From Haematobia irritans (lineage: Eukaryota > Arthropoda > Insecta > Diptera > Muscidae), in the NCBI RefSeq assembly GCF_050003625.1, contig NW_027445852.1, positions 744,001-808,000 on the forward strand: 64,000 nucleotides of DNA, read 5' to 3'. The translations under genes were made by a program, and so were the position numbers. Below are positions 38,973 through 50,692 of this stretch, in pieces (position 1 is the first letter of the stretch; each line of letters starts with the position of its first letter). Under the pieces are notes generated by a model. The model was not told the DNA's origin, did not search any database, and was given only the letters and a program-made list of their open reading frames with translations.

Positions 38973-40726
38973 TATGCGTCCTAGCGCCAAAAGGACCTCA
39001 ATTCGTGACCATCCCCAAAAAATCACAATTTTGATGAAAATCCTCAAAAAATTTAAATTTTTATATGAAAAACTTATTTTGGCCATAACTCCTTAAATAT
39101 GCGTCCTAGAGCCAAAAGGACCTCAATTCGTGATCACTCCCACAAAATCAAAATTTTGATGACAATCCTCAAAAAATTGAAATTTTTATATGAAAAACTT
39201 ATTTTGGCCATAACTCCTTAAATATGCGTCCTAGAGCCAAAAGGACCTCAATTCGTGACCATCCCCAAAAAATCAAAATTTCGACGAAAATCCTCAAAAA
39301 ATTGAAATTTTTATATGAAAAACTTATTTTGGCCATAACTCCTTAAATATGCGTCCTAGCGCCAAAAGGACCTCAATTCGTGATCACTCCCACAAAATCA
39401 AAATTTTGATGAAAATCCTCAAAAAAATGAAATTTTTATATGAAAAACTTATTTTGGCCATAACTCCTTAAATATGCGTCCTAGAGCCAAAAGGACCTCA
39501 ATTCGTGACCACCCCCAAAAAATCCAAATTTCGACGAAAATCCTCAAAAAAATGAAATTTTTATATGAAAAACTTATTTTGGCCATAACTCCTTAAATAT
39601 GCGTCCTAGAGCCAAAAGGACCTCAATTCGTGATCACTCCCACAAAATCAAAATTTTGATGAAAATCCTCAAAAAATTTAAATTTTTATATGAAAAACTT
39701 ATTTTGGCCATAACTCCTTAAATATGCGTCCTAGAGCCAAAAGGACCTCAATTCGTGACCACCCCCAAAAAATCCAAATTTCGACGAAAATCCTCAAAAA
39801 AATGAAATTTTTATATGAAAAACTTATTTTGGCCATAACTCCTTAAATATGCTTCCTAGAGCCAAAAGGACCTCAATTCGTGACCATCCCCAAAAAATCA
39901 CAATTTTGATGAAAATCCTCAAAAAATTTAAATTTTTATATGAAAAACTTATTTTGGCCATAACTCCTTAAATATGCGTCCTAGAGCCAAAAGGACCTCA
40001 ATTCGTGGCCACCCCCAAAAAATCCAAATTTCGACGAAAATCCTCAAAAAATTGAAATTTTTATATGAAAAACTTATTTTGGCCATAACTCCTTAAATAT
40101 GCTTCCTAGAGCCAAAAGGACCTCAATTCGTGACCATCCCCAAAAAATCAAAATTTTGATGAAAATCCTCAAAAAAATGAAATTTTTATATGAAAAACTT
40201 ATTTTGGCCATAACTCCTTAAATATGCGTCCTAGAGCGAAAAGGACCTCAATTCGTGACCACCCCCAAAAAATCCAAATTTCGACGAAAATCCTCAAAAA
40301 AATGAAATTTTTATATGAAAAACTTATTTTGGCCATAACTCCTTAAATATGCGTCCTAGAGCCAAAAGGACCTCAATTCGTGATCACTCCCAAAAAATCC
40401 AAATTTCGACGAAAATCCTCAAAAAAATGAAATTTTTATATGAAAAACTTATTTTGGCCATAACTCCTTAAATATGCGTCCTAGAGCCAAAAGGACCTCA
40501 ATTCGTGACCATCCCCAAAAAATCAAAATTTCGACGAAAATCCTCAAAAAATTGAAATTTTTATATGAAAAACTTATTTTGGCCATAACTCCTTAAATAT
40601 GCGTCCTAGCGCCAAAAGGACCTCAATTCGTGACCACCCCCAAAAAATCAAAATTTTGATGAAAATCCTCAAAAAAATGAAATTTTTATATGAAAAACTT
40701 ATTTTGGCCATAACTCCTTAAATATG
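38973..40726 (+). repeat. Segmental copy of 32.3-34.3 kb at offset 6,628, then 6,378
   Basis: From the TAGCG-Q-TCACAATTTT monomer onward this matches 32,345 onward at offset 6,628 (TAGCG at 39,351 for 32,723; R-TCC at 40,381 for 33,753). After about 40,460 the offset drops by 250 because the P-CACCCGC and GCT-Q monomers are missing. The match resumes through TAGCG-P at 40,601 (34,223). Private changes are GTGGCC at about 40,007 and GAGCGAAAAGG at about 40,235. Confidence 0.85.
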
Positions 40727-42710
40727 CGTCCTAGAGCCAAAAGGACCTCAATTCGTGATCACTCCCAAAAAATCAAAATTTTGATGAAATCCTCAAAAAA
40801 TAGAAATTTTTATATGAGAAACTTATTTTGGCCATAACTCCTTAAATATGCGTCCTAGAGCCAAAAGGACCTCAATTCGTGACCATCCCCAAAAAATCAA
40901 AATTTTGATGAAAATCCTCAAAAAATTGAAATTTTTATATGAAAAACTTATTTTGGCCATAACTCCTTAAATATGCTTCCTAGACCCAAAAGGACCTCAA
41001 TTCGTGACCATCCCCAAAAAATCAAAATTTTGATGAAAATCCTCAAAAAATTGAAATTTTTATATGAAAAACTTATTTTGGCCATAACTCCTTAAATATG
41101 CTTCCTAGAGCCAAAAGGACCTCAATTCGTGACCACCCCCAAAAAATCAAAATTTCGACGAAAATCCTCAAAAAAATGAAATTTTTATATGAAAAACTTA
41201 TTTTGGCCATAACTCCTTAAATATGCTTCCTAGAGCCAAAAGGACCTCAATTCGTGACCATCCCCAAAAAATCACAATTTTGATGAAAATCCTCAAAAAA
41301 TTTAAATTTTTATATGAAAAACTTATTTTGGCCATAACTCCTTAAATATGCGTCCTAGAGCCAAAAGGACCTCAATTCGTGACCATCCCCAAAAAATCAA
41401 AATTTCGACGAAAATCCTCAAAAAATTGAAATTTTTATATGAAAAACTTATTTTGGCCATAACTCCTTAAATATGCGTCCTAGCGCCAAAAGGACCTCAA
41501 TTCGTGACCACCCCCAAAAAATCAAAATTTTGATGAAAATCCTCAAAAAAATGAAATTTTTATATGAAAAACTTATTTTGGCCATAACTCCTTAAATATG
41601 CGTCCTAGAGCCAAAAGGACCTCAATTCGTGATCACTCCCACAAAATCAAAATTTTGATGACAATCTTCAAAAAAATGAAATTTTTATATGAAAAACTTA
41701 TTTTGGCCATAACTCCTTAAATATGCGTCCTAGAGCCAAAAGGACCTCAATTCGTGACCACCCCCAAAAAATCCAAATTTCGACGAAAATCCTCAAAAAA
41801 TTTAAATTTTTATATGAAAAACTTATTTTGGCCATAACTCCTTAAATATGCGTCCTAGAGCCAAAAGGACCTCAATTCGTGATCACTCCCAAAAAATCAA
41901 AATTTTGATGAAAATCCTCAAAAAATTGAAATTTTTATATGAAAAACTTATTTTGGCCATAACTCCTTAAATATGCGTCCTAGAGCCAAAAGGACCTCAA
42001 TTCGTGACCACCCCCAAAAATCCAAATTTCGACGAAAATCCTCAAAAAAATGAAATTTTTATATGAAAAACTTATTTTGGCCATAACTCCTTAAATATGC
42101 TTCCTAGAGCCAAAAGGACCTCAATTCGTGATCACTCCCACAAAATCAAAATTTTGATGACAATCCTCAAAAAATTGAAATTTTTATATGAAAAACTTAT
42201 TTTGGCCATAACTCCTTAAATATGCGTCCTAGAGCCAAAATGACCTCAATTCGTGACCACCCCCCAAAAAATCCAAATTTCGACGAAAATCCTCAAAAAA
42301 TTGAAATTTTTATATGAAAAACTTATTTTGGCCATAACTCCTTAAATATGCTTCCTAGAGCCAAAAGGACCTCAATTCGTGACCACCATATTTTGATGAA
42401 AATCCTCAAAAAAATGAAATTTTTATATGAAAAACTTATTTTGGCCATAACTCCTTAAATATGCGTCCTAGAGCCAAAAGGACCTCAATTCGTGATCACT
42501 CCCACAAAATCAAAATTTTGATGACAATCTTCAAAAAAATGAAATTTTTATATGAAAAACTTATTTTGGCCATAACTCCTTAAATATGCGTCCTAGAGCC
42601 AAAAGGACCTCAATTCGTGACCACCCCCAAAAAATCCAAATTTCGACGAAAATCCTCAAAAAATTTAAATTTTTATATGAAAAACTTATTTTGGCCATAA
42701 CTCCTTAAAT
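39849..42710 (+). repeat. 2,862-bp tandem duplication, copy 1 (23 monomers)
   Basis: It begins at the GCT-Q-TCACAATTTT monomer and ends just before the next one at 42,711. The length equals 23 x 125 minus 13, explained by a 12-bp deletion (113-bp monomer at 42,348), a GAAATCC monomer, an A-run one base shorter near 42,015 and one extra C near 42,265. It contains module M from 41,473. It overlaps the end of the 6,628-offset copy, so it formed after that segment arrived here. Confidence 0.87.
42348..42460 (+). repeat. 113-bp monomer with 12-bp deletion, copy 1
   Basis: GACCACC is followed by AT and ATTTTGATG, so the C-run, A-run and AATCC are gone. The equivalent full-length monomer is in module M near 37,380. 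The scar lies at about 42,385-42,392. This monomer lacks the first A-tract of the phased series and the left arm of the central palindrome. Confidence 0.9.
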
Positions 42711-45355
42711 ATGCTTCCTAGAGCCAAAAGGACCTCAATTCGTGACCATCCCCAAAAAATCACAATTTTGATGAAAATCCTCAAAAAATTTAAATTTTTA
42801 TATGAAAAACTTATTTTGGCCATAACTCCTTAAATATGCGTCCTAGAGCCAAAAGGACCTCAATTCGTGACCACCCCCAAAAAATCCAAATTTCGACGAA
42901 AATCCTCAAAAAATTGAAATTTTTATATGAAAAACTTATTTTGGCCATAACTCCTTAAATATGCTTCCTAGAGCCAAAAGGACCTCAATTCGTGACCATC
43001 CCCAAAAAATCAAAATTTTGATGAAAATCCTCAAAAAAATGAAATTTTTATATGAAAAACTTATTTTGGCCATAACTCCTTAAATATGCGTCCTAGAGCG
43101 AAAAGGACCTCAATTCGTGACCACCCCCAAAAAATCCAAATTTCGACGAAAATCCTCAAAAAAATGAAATTTTTATATGAAAAACTTATTTTGGCCATAA
43201 CTCCTTAAATATGCGTCCTAGAGCCAAAAGGACCTCAATTCGTGATCACTCCCAAAAAATCCAAATTTCGACGAAAATCCTCAAAAAAATGAAATTTTTA
43301 TATGAAAAACTTATTTTGGCCATAACTCCTTAAATATGCGTCCTAGAGCCAAAAGGACCTCAATTCGTGACCATCCCCAAAAAATCAAAATTTCGACGAA
43401 AATCCTCAAAAAATTGAAATTTTTATATGAAAAACTTATTTTGGCCATAACTCCTTAAATATGCGTCCTAGCGCCAAAAGGACCTCAATTCGTGACCACC
43501 CCCAAAAAATCAAAATTTTGATGAAAATCCTCAAAAAAATGAAATTTTTATATGAAAAACTTATTTTGGCCATAACTCCTTAAATATGCGTCCTAGAGCC
43601 AAAAGGACCTCAATTCGTGATCACTCCCAAAAAATCAAAATTTTGATGAAATCCTCAAAAAATAGAAATTTTTATATGAGAAACTTATTTTGGCCATAAC
43701 TCCTTAAATATGCGTCCTAGAGCCAAAAGGACCTCAATTCGTGACCATCCCCAAAAAATCAAAATTTTGATGAAAATCCTCAAAAAATTGAAATTTTTAT
43801 ATGAAAAACTTATTTTGGCCATAACTCCTTAAATATGCTTCCTAGAGCCAAAAGGACCTCAATTCGTGACCATCCCCAAAAAATCAAAATTTTGATGAAA
43901 ATCCTCAAAAAATTGAAATTTTTATATGAAAAACTTATTTTGGCCATAACTCCTTAAATATGCTTCCTAGAGCCAAAAGGACCTCAATTCGTGACCACCC
44001 CCAAAAAATCAAAATTTCGACGAAAATCCTCAAAAAAATGAAATTTTTATATGAAAAACTTATTTTGGCCATAACTCCTTAAATATGCTTCCTAGAGCCA
44101 AAAGGACCTCAATTCGTGACCATCCCCAAAAAATCACAATTTTGATGAAAATCCTCAAAAAATTTAAATTTTTATATGAAAAACTTATTTTGGCCATAAC
44201 TCCTTAAATATGCGTCCTAGAGCCAAAAGGACCTCAATTCGTGACCATCCCCAAAAAATCAAAATTTCGACGAAAATCCTCAAAAAATTGAAATTTTTAT
44301 ATGAAAAACTTATTTTGGCCATAACTCCTTAAATATGCGTCCTAGCGCCAAAAGGACCTCAATTCGTGACCACCCCCAAAAAATCAAAATTTTGATGAAA
44401 ATCCTCAAAAAAATGAAATTTTTATATGAAAAACTTATTTTGGCCATAACTCCTTAAATATGCGTCCTAGAGCCAAAAGGACCTCAATTCGTGATCACTC
44501 CCACAAAATCAAAATTTTGATGACAATCTTCAAAAAAATGAAATTTTTATATGAAAAACTTATTTTGGCCATAACTCCTTAAATATGCGTCCTAGAGCCA
44601 AAAGGACCTCAATTCGTGACCACCCCCAAAAAATCCAAATTTCGACGAAAATCCTCAAAAAATTTAAATTTTTATATGAAAAACTTATTTTGGCCATAAC
44701 TCCTTAAATATGCGTCCTAGAGCCAAAAGGACCTCAATTCGTGATCACTCCCAAAAAATCAAAATTTTGATGAAAATCCTCAAAAAATTGAAATTTTTAT
44801 ATGAAAAACTTATTTTGGCCATAACTCCTTAAATATGCGTCCTAGAGCCAAAAGGACCTCAATTCGTGACCACCCCCAAAAATCCAAATTTCGACGAAAA
44901 TCCTCAAAAAAATGAAATTTTTATATGAAAAACTTATTTTGGCCATAACTCCTTAAATATGCTTCCTAGAGCCAAAAGGACCTCAATTCGTGATCACTCC
45001 CACAAAATCAAAATTTTGATGACAATCCTCAAAAAATTGAAATTTTTATATGAAAAACTTATTTTGGCCATAACTCCTTAAATATGCGTCCTAGAGCCAA
45101 AATGACCTCAATTCGTGACCACCCCCCAAAAAATCCAAATTTCGACGAAAATCCTCAAAAAATTGAAATTTTTATATGAAAAACTTATTTTGGCCATAAC
45201 TCCTTAAATATGCTTCCTAGAGCCAAAAGGACCTCAATTCGTGACCACCATATTTTGATGAAAATCCTCAAAAAAATGAAATTTTTATATGAAAAACTTA
45301 TTTTGGCCATAACTCCTTAAATATGCGTCCTAGAGCCAAAAGGACCTCAATTCGT
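42711..45355 (+). repeat. 2,862-bp tandem duplication, copy 2 (partial)
   Basis: It matches copy 1 at offset 2,862 for about 2.6 kb, including GAGCGAAAAGG (43,093), AATCTTC (about 44,527), the -1 and +1 bases and the 113-bp monomer (45,210). Differences seen: GTGACC for GTGGCC and TAGAGCC for TAGACCC (copy 1 at about 40,983). After about 45,356 it continues as in module M copy 1 (GACCACTCCCAC, then R-TAG), not as in copy 1. Confidence 0.87.
45210..45322 (+). repeat. 113-bp monomer with 12-bp deletion, copy 2
   Basis: The same deletion scar (GACCACCATATTTTG), 2,862 bp after copy 1. It travelled with the 2,862-bp duplication. Confidence 0.9.
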
Positions 45356-46324
45356 GACCACTCCCACAAAATCAAAATTTTGATGACAATCCTCAAAAAA
45401 ATGAAATTTTTATATGAAAAACTTATTTTGGCCATAACTCCTTAAATATGCGTCCTAGAGCCAAAAGGACCTCAATTCGTGATCACTCCCAAAAAATCAA
45501 AATTTTGATGAAAATCCTCAAAAAATAGAAATTTTTATATGAAAAACTTATTTTGGCCATAACTCCTTAAATATGCGTCCTAGAGCCAAAAGGACCTCAA
45601 TTCGTGACCACCCCCAAAAAATCCAAATTTCGACGAAAATCCTCAAAAAATAGAAATTTTTATATGAAAAACTTATTTTGGCCATAACTCCTTAAATATG
45701 CGTCCTAGAGCCAAAAGGACCTCAATTCGTGACCATCCCCAAAAAATCAAAATTTTGATGAAAATCCTCAAAAAATTGAAATTTTTATATGAAAAACTTA
45801 TTTTGGGCCATAACTCCTTAAATATGCGTCCTAGAGCCAAAAGGACCTCAATTGGTGACCACCCCCAAAAAATCAAAATTTCGACGAAAATCCTCAAAAA
45901 AATGAAATTTTTATATGAAAAACTTATTTTGGCCATAACTCCTTAAATATGCGTCCTAGAGCCAAAAGGACCTCAATTCGTGATCACTCCCAAAAAATCA
46001 AAATTTTGATGAAAATCCTCAAAAAATTGAAATTTTTATATGAAAAACTTATTTTGGCCATAACTCCTTAAATATGCGTCCTAGAGCCAAAAGGACCTCA
46101 ATTCGTGACCACCCCCAAAAAATCCAAATTTCGACGAAAATCCTCAAAAAATTGAAATTTTTATATGAAAAACTTATTTTGGGCCATAACTCCTTAAATA
46201 TGCGTCCTAGAGCCAAAAGGACCTCAATTCGTGACCATCCCCAAAAAATCAAAATTTTGATGAAAATCCTCAAAAAATTTAAATTTTTATATGAAAAACT
46301 TATTTTGGCCATAACTCCTTAAAT
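45356..46324 (+). repeat. End of module M copy 3 and mixed monomers
   Basis: It starts with the GACCACTCCCAC/GACAATCC monomer and R-TAG as in module M copy 1. These are followed by P-TAG, Q-GGG, a P-TTTCGACG monomer with the rare ATTGGTG (about 45,852; the otherwise almost invariant ATTCGTG is lost), R, P-GGG and Q/AATTTAAA. Two GGG monomers create paired open frames at 45,673-45,946 and 46,049-46,322. Confidence 0.75.
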
Positions 46325-46824
46325 ATGCGTCCTAGAGCCAAAAGGACCTCAATTCGTGACCACCCCCAAAAAATCAAAATTTCGACGAAAATCCTCAAAA
46401 AATTGAAATTTTTATATAAAAAACTTATTTTGGCCATAACTCCTTAAATATGCGTCCTAGAGCCAAAAGGACCTCAATTCGTGATCACTCCCAAAAAATC
46501 AAAATTTTGATGAAAATCCTCAAAAAATTTAAATTTTTATATGAAAAACTTATTTTGGCCATAACTCCTTAAATATGCGTCCTAGAGCCAAAAGGACCTC
46601 AATTCGTGACCATCCCCAAAAAATCAAAATTTTGATGAAAATCCTCAAAAAATTGAAATTTTTATATGAAAAACTTATTTTGGCCATAACTCATTAAATA
46701 TGCGTCCTAGAGCCAAAAGGACCTCAATTCGTGACCACCCCCAAAAAATCAAAATTTCGACGAAAATCCTCAAAAAAATGAAATTTTTATATGAAAAACT
46801 TATTTTGGCCATAACTCCTTAAAT
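46325..46824 (+). repeat. 4-mer HOR (500 bp), copy 1
   Basis: P-TTTCGACG with TATATAAAAAAC, R/AATTTAAA, Q/ATTG, P-TTTCGACG/AAAATG. One private change is CTCATTAAATATG at about 46,690. Confidence 0.85.
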
Positions 46825-47324
46825 ATGCGTCCTAGAGCCAAAAGGACCTCAATTCGTGACCACCCCCAAAAAATCAAAATTTCGACGAAAATCCTCAAAA
46901 AATTGAAATTTTTATATAAAAAACTTATTTTGGCCATAACTCCTTAAATATGCGTCCTAGAGCCAAAAGGACCTCAATTCGTGATCACTCCCAAAAAATC
47001 AAAATTTTGATGAAAATCCTCAAAAAATTTAAATTTTTATATGAAAAACTTATTTTGGCCATAACTCCTTAAATATGCGTCCTAGAGCCAAAAGGACCTC
47101 AATTCGTGACCATCCCCAAAAAATCAAAATTTTGATGAAAATCCTCAAAAAATTGAAATTTTTATATGAAAAACTTATTTTGGCCATAACTCCTTAAATA
47201 TGCGTCCTAGAGCCAAAAGGACCTCAATTCGTGACCACCCCCAAAAAATCAAAATTTCGACGAAAATCCTCAAAAAAATGAAATTTTTATATGAAAAACT
47301 TATTTTGGCCATAACTCCTTAAAT
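46825..47324 (+). repeat. 4-mer HOR (500 bp), copy 2
   Basis: Direct repeat of 46,325-46,824 at exactly 500 bp, with the TATATAAAAAAC marker at about 46,915 and the common CTCCTTAAAT where copy 1 has CTCATT. Confidence 0.85.
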
Positions 47325-48447
47325 ATGCGTCCTAGAGCCAAAAGGACCTCAATTCGTGACCACCCGCAAAAAATCAAAATTTTGATGACAATCCTCAAAA
47401 AATTGAAATTTTATATGAAAAACTTATTTTGGCCATAACTCCTTAAATATGCGTCCTAGAGCCAAAAGGACCTCAATTCGTGATCACTCCCAAAAAATCA
47501 AAATTTTGATGAAAATCCTCAAAAAATTGAAATTTTTATATGAAAAACTTATTTTGGCCATAACTCCTTAAATATGCGTCCTAGAGCCAAAAGGACCTCA
47601 ATTCGTGACCATCCCCAAAAAATCAAAATTTTGATGAAAATCCTCAAAAAATTGAAATTTTTATATGAAAAACTTATTTTGGCCATAACTCCTTAAATAT
47701 GCGTCATAGAGCCAAAAGGACCTCAATTCGTGACCACTCCCAAAAAATCAAAATTTTGATGAAAATCCTCAAAAAAATGAAATTTTTATATGAAAAACTT
47801 ATTTTGGCCATAACTCCTTAAATATGCGTCCTAGCGCCAAAAGGACCTCAATTCGTGACCATCCCCAAAAAATCAAAATTTTGATGAAAATCCTCAAAAA
47901 ATTGAAAATTTTATATGAAAAATTTAGTTTGGCCATAACTCCTTAAATATGCGTCCTAGAGCCAAAAGGACCTCAATTCGTGACCACCCCCAAAAAATCA
48001 AAATTTCGACGAAAATCCTCAAAAAAATGAAATTTTTATATGAAAAACTTATTTTGGCCATAACTCCTTAAATATGCGTCCTAGAGCCAAAAGGACCTCA
48101 ATTCGTGATCACTCCCACAAAATCAAAATTTTGATGACAATCCTCAAAAAAATGAAATTTTTATATGAAAAACTTATTTTGGCCATAACTCCTTAAATAT
48201 GCGTCCTAGAGCCAAAAGGACCTCAATTCGTGACCATCCCCAAAAAATCAAAATTTTGATGAAATCCTCAAAAAATAGAAATTTTTATATGAGAAACTTA
48301 TTTTGGCCATAACTCCTTAAATATGCGTCCTAGAGCCAAAAGGACCTCAATTCGTGACCACCTCCAAAAAATCCAAATTTCGACGAAAATCCTCAAAAAA
48401 TTGAAATTTTTATATGAAAAACTTATTTTGGCCATAACTCCTTAAAT
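47325..48447 (+). repeat. Mixed monomers between two HORs
   Basis: About nine monomers: P-CACCCGC-GACAATCC, R, Q, a GACCACTCCC monomer with CGTCATAG (about 47,703), TAGCG-Q with AAATTTAGTTTGG (about 47,925), P, R-GACAATCC, Q/GAAATCC-TAG with TATGAGAAAC, and P with CACCTCC (about 48,360). No repeating order is visible. Confidence 0.75.
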
Positions 48448-49196
48448 ATGCGTCCTAGAGCCAAAAGGACCTCAATTCGTGATCACTCCCAAAAAATCAA
48501 AATTTTGATGAAAATCCTCAAAAAATAGAAATTTTTATATGAGAAACTTATTTTGACCATAACTCCTTAAATATGCGTCCTAGAGCCAAAAGGACCTCAA
48601 TTCGTGACCACCCCCAATAAATCCAAATTTCGACGAAAATCCTCAAAAAATTGAAATTTTATATGAAAAACTTATTTTGGCCATAACTCCTTAAATATGC
48701 GTCCTAGAGCCAAAAGGACCTCAATTCGTGACCATCCCCAAAAAATCAAAATTTTGATGAAAATCCTCAAAAAATTTAAATTTTTATATGAAAAACTTAT
48801 TTTGGCCATAACTCCTTAAATATGCTTCCTAGAGCCAAAAGGACCTCAATTCGTGACCACCCCCAAAAAATCAAAATTTCGACGAAAATCCTCAAAAAAA
48901 TGAAATTTTTATATGAAAAACTTATTTTGGCCATAACTCCTTAAATATGCGTCCTAGAGCCAAAAGGACCTCAATTCGTGACCACCCCCAAAAAATCAAA
49001 ATTTCGACGAAAATCCTCAAAAAAATGAAATTTTTATATGAAAAACTTATTTTGGCCATAACTCCTTAAATATGCGTCCTAGAGCCAAAAGGACCTCAAT
49101 TCGTGATCACTCCCACAAAATCAAAATTTTGATGACAATCCTCAAAAAAATGAAATTTTTATATGAAAAACTTATTTTGGCCATAACTCCTTAAAT
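48448..49196 (+). repeat. 6-mer HOR (749 bp), copy 1
   Basis: R-TAG with TATGAGAAAC and TTTTGACCATAAC, P-AATAAATCC with short TTTTATAT, Q/AATTTAAA, GCT-P, P, R-ACAAAATC-GACAATCC. Confidence 0.85.
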
Positions 49197-49945
49197 ATGC
49201 GTCCTAGAGCCAAAAGGACCTCAATTCGTGATCACTCCCACAAAATCAAAATTTTGATGAAAATCCTCAAAAAATAGAAATTTTTATATGAGAAACTTAT
49301 TTTGACCATAACTCCTTAAATATGCGTCCTAGAGCCAAAAGGACCTCAATTCGTGACCACCCCCAATAAATCCAAATTTCGACGAAAATCCTCAAAAAAT
49401 TGAAATTTTATATGAAAAACTTATTTTGGCCATAACTCCTTAAATATGCGTCCTAGAGCCAAAAGGACCTCAATTCGTGACCATCCCCAAAAAATCAAAA
49501 TTTTGATGAAAATCCTCAAAAAATTTAAATTTTTATATGAAAAACTTATTTTGGCCATAACTCCTTAAATATGCTTCCTAGAGCCAAAAGGACCTCAATT
49601 CGTGACCACCCCCAAAAAATCAAAATTTCGACGAAAATCCTCAAAAAAATGAAATTTTTATATGAAAAACTTATTTTGGCCATAACTCCTTAAATATGCG
49701 TCCTAGAGCCAAAAGGACCTCAATTCGTGACCACCCCCAAAAAATCAAAATTTCGACGAAAATCCTCAAAAAAATGAAATTTTTATATGAAAAACTTATT
49801 TTGGCCATAACTCCTTAAATATGCGTCCTAGAGCCAAAAGGACCTCAATTCGTGATCACTCCCACAAAATCAAAATTTTGATGACAATCCTCAAAAAAAT
49901 GAAATTTTTATATGAAAAACTTATTTTGGCCATAACTCCTTAAAT
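49197..49945 (+). repeat. 6-mer HOR (749 bp), copy 2
   Basis: Direct repeat of 48,448-49,196. GAGAAACTTATTTTGACC recurs at 49,290 (offset 749). The first monomer has ACAAAATC here and AAAAAATC in copy 1. Confidence 0.85.
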
Positions 49946-50692
49946 ATGCGTCCTAGAGCCAAAAGGACCTCAATTCGTGATCACTCCCACAAAATCAAAA
50001 TTTTGATGAAATCCTCAAAAAATTGAAATTTATATGAAAAACTTATTTTGGGCCATAACTCCTTAAATATGCGTCCTAGAGCCAAAAGGACCTCAATTCG
50101 TGACCATCCCCAAAAAATCACAATTTTGATGAAAATCCTCAAAAAATTGAAATTTTTATATGAAAAACTTATTTTGGCCATAACTCCTTAAATATGCGTC
50201 CTAGAGCCAAAAGGACCTCAATTCGTGACCACCCCCAAAAAATCCAAATTTCGACGAAAATCCTCAAAAAATTGAAATTTTTATATGAAAAACTTATTTT
50301 GGGCCATAACTCCTTAAATATGCGTCCTAGCGCCAAAAGGACCTCAATTCGTGATCACTCCCAAAAAATCAAAATTTTGATGAAAATCCTCAAAAAATTG
50401 AAATTTTATATGAAAAATTTATTTTGGCCATAACTCCTTAAATATGCGTCCTAGAGCCAAAATGACCTCAATTCGTGACCACCCCCAAAAAATCCAAATT
50501 TCGACGAAAATCCTCAAAAAATTGAAATTTATATGAAAAACTTATTTTGGGCCATAACTCCTTAAATATGCGTCCTAGAGCCAAAAGGACCTCAATTCGT
50601 GACCATCCCCAAAAAATCACAATTTTGATGAAAATCCTCAAAAAATTGAAATTTTTATATGAAAAACTTATTTTGGCCATAACTCCTTAAAT
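49946..50692 (+). repeat. Segment matching 22.7-23.1 kb, followed by its own partial copy
   Basis: Monomers with AAATTTATATG and extra G, Q-TCACAATTTT, P-GGG, and TAGCG-R with short TTTTATATG and AAAAATTTA match 22,680-23,086. An AAAATG-P monomer with AAATTTATATG/GGG and Q-TCACAATTTT then repeat the start of the segment (50,468-50,680). This links two regions 27 kb apart. Confidence 0.75.

Noticed and set aside
42348..42460. Short monomer as a sequencing error
   Set aside because: The same 12-bp deletion is present 2,862 bp later together with other shared markers, so it is a real inherited variant unless the assembly duplicated the segment.
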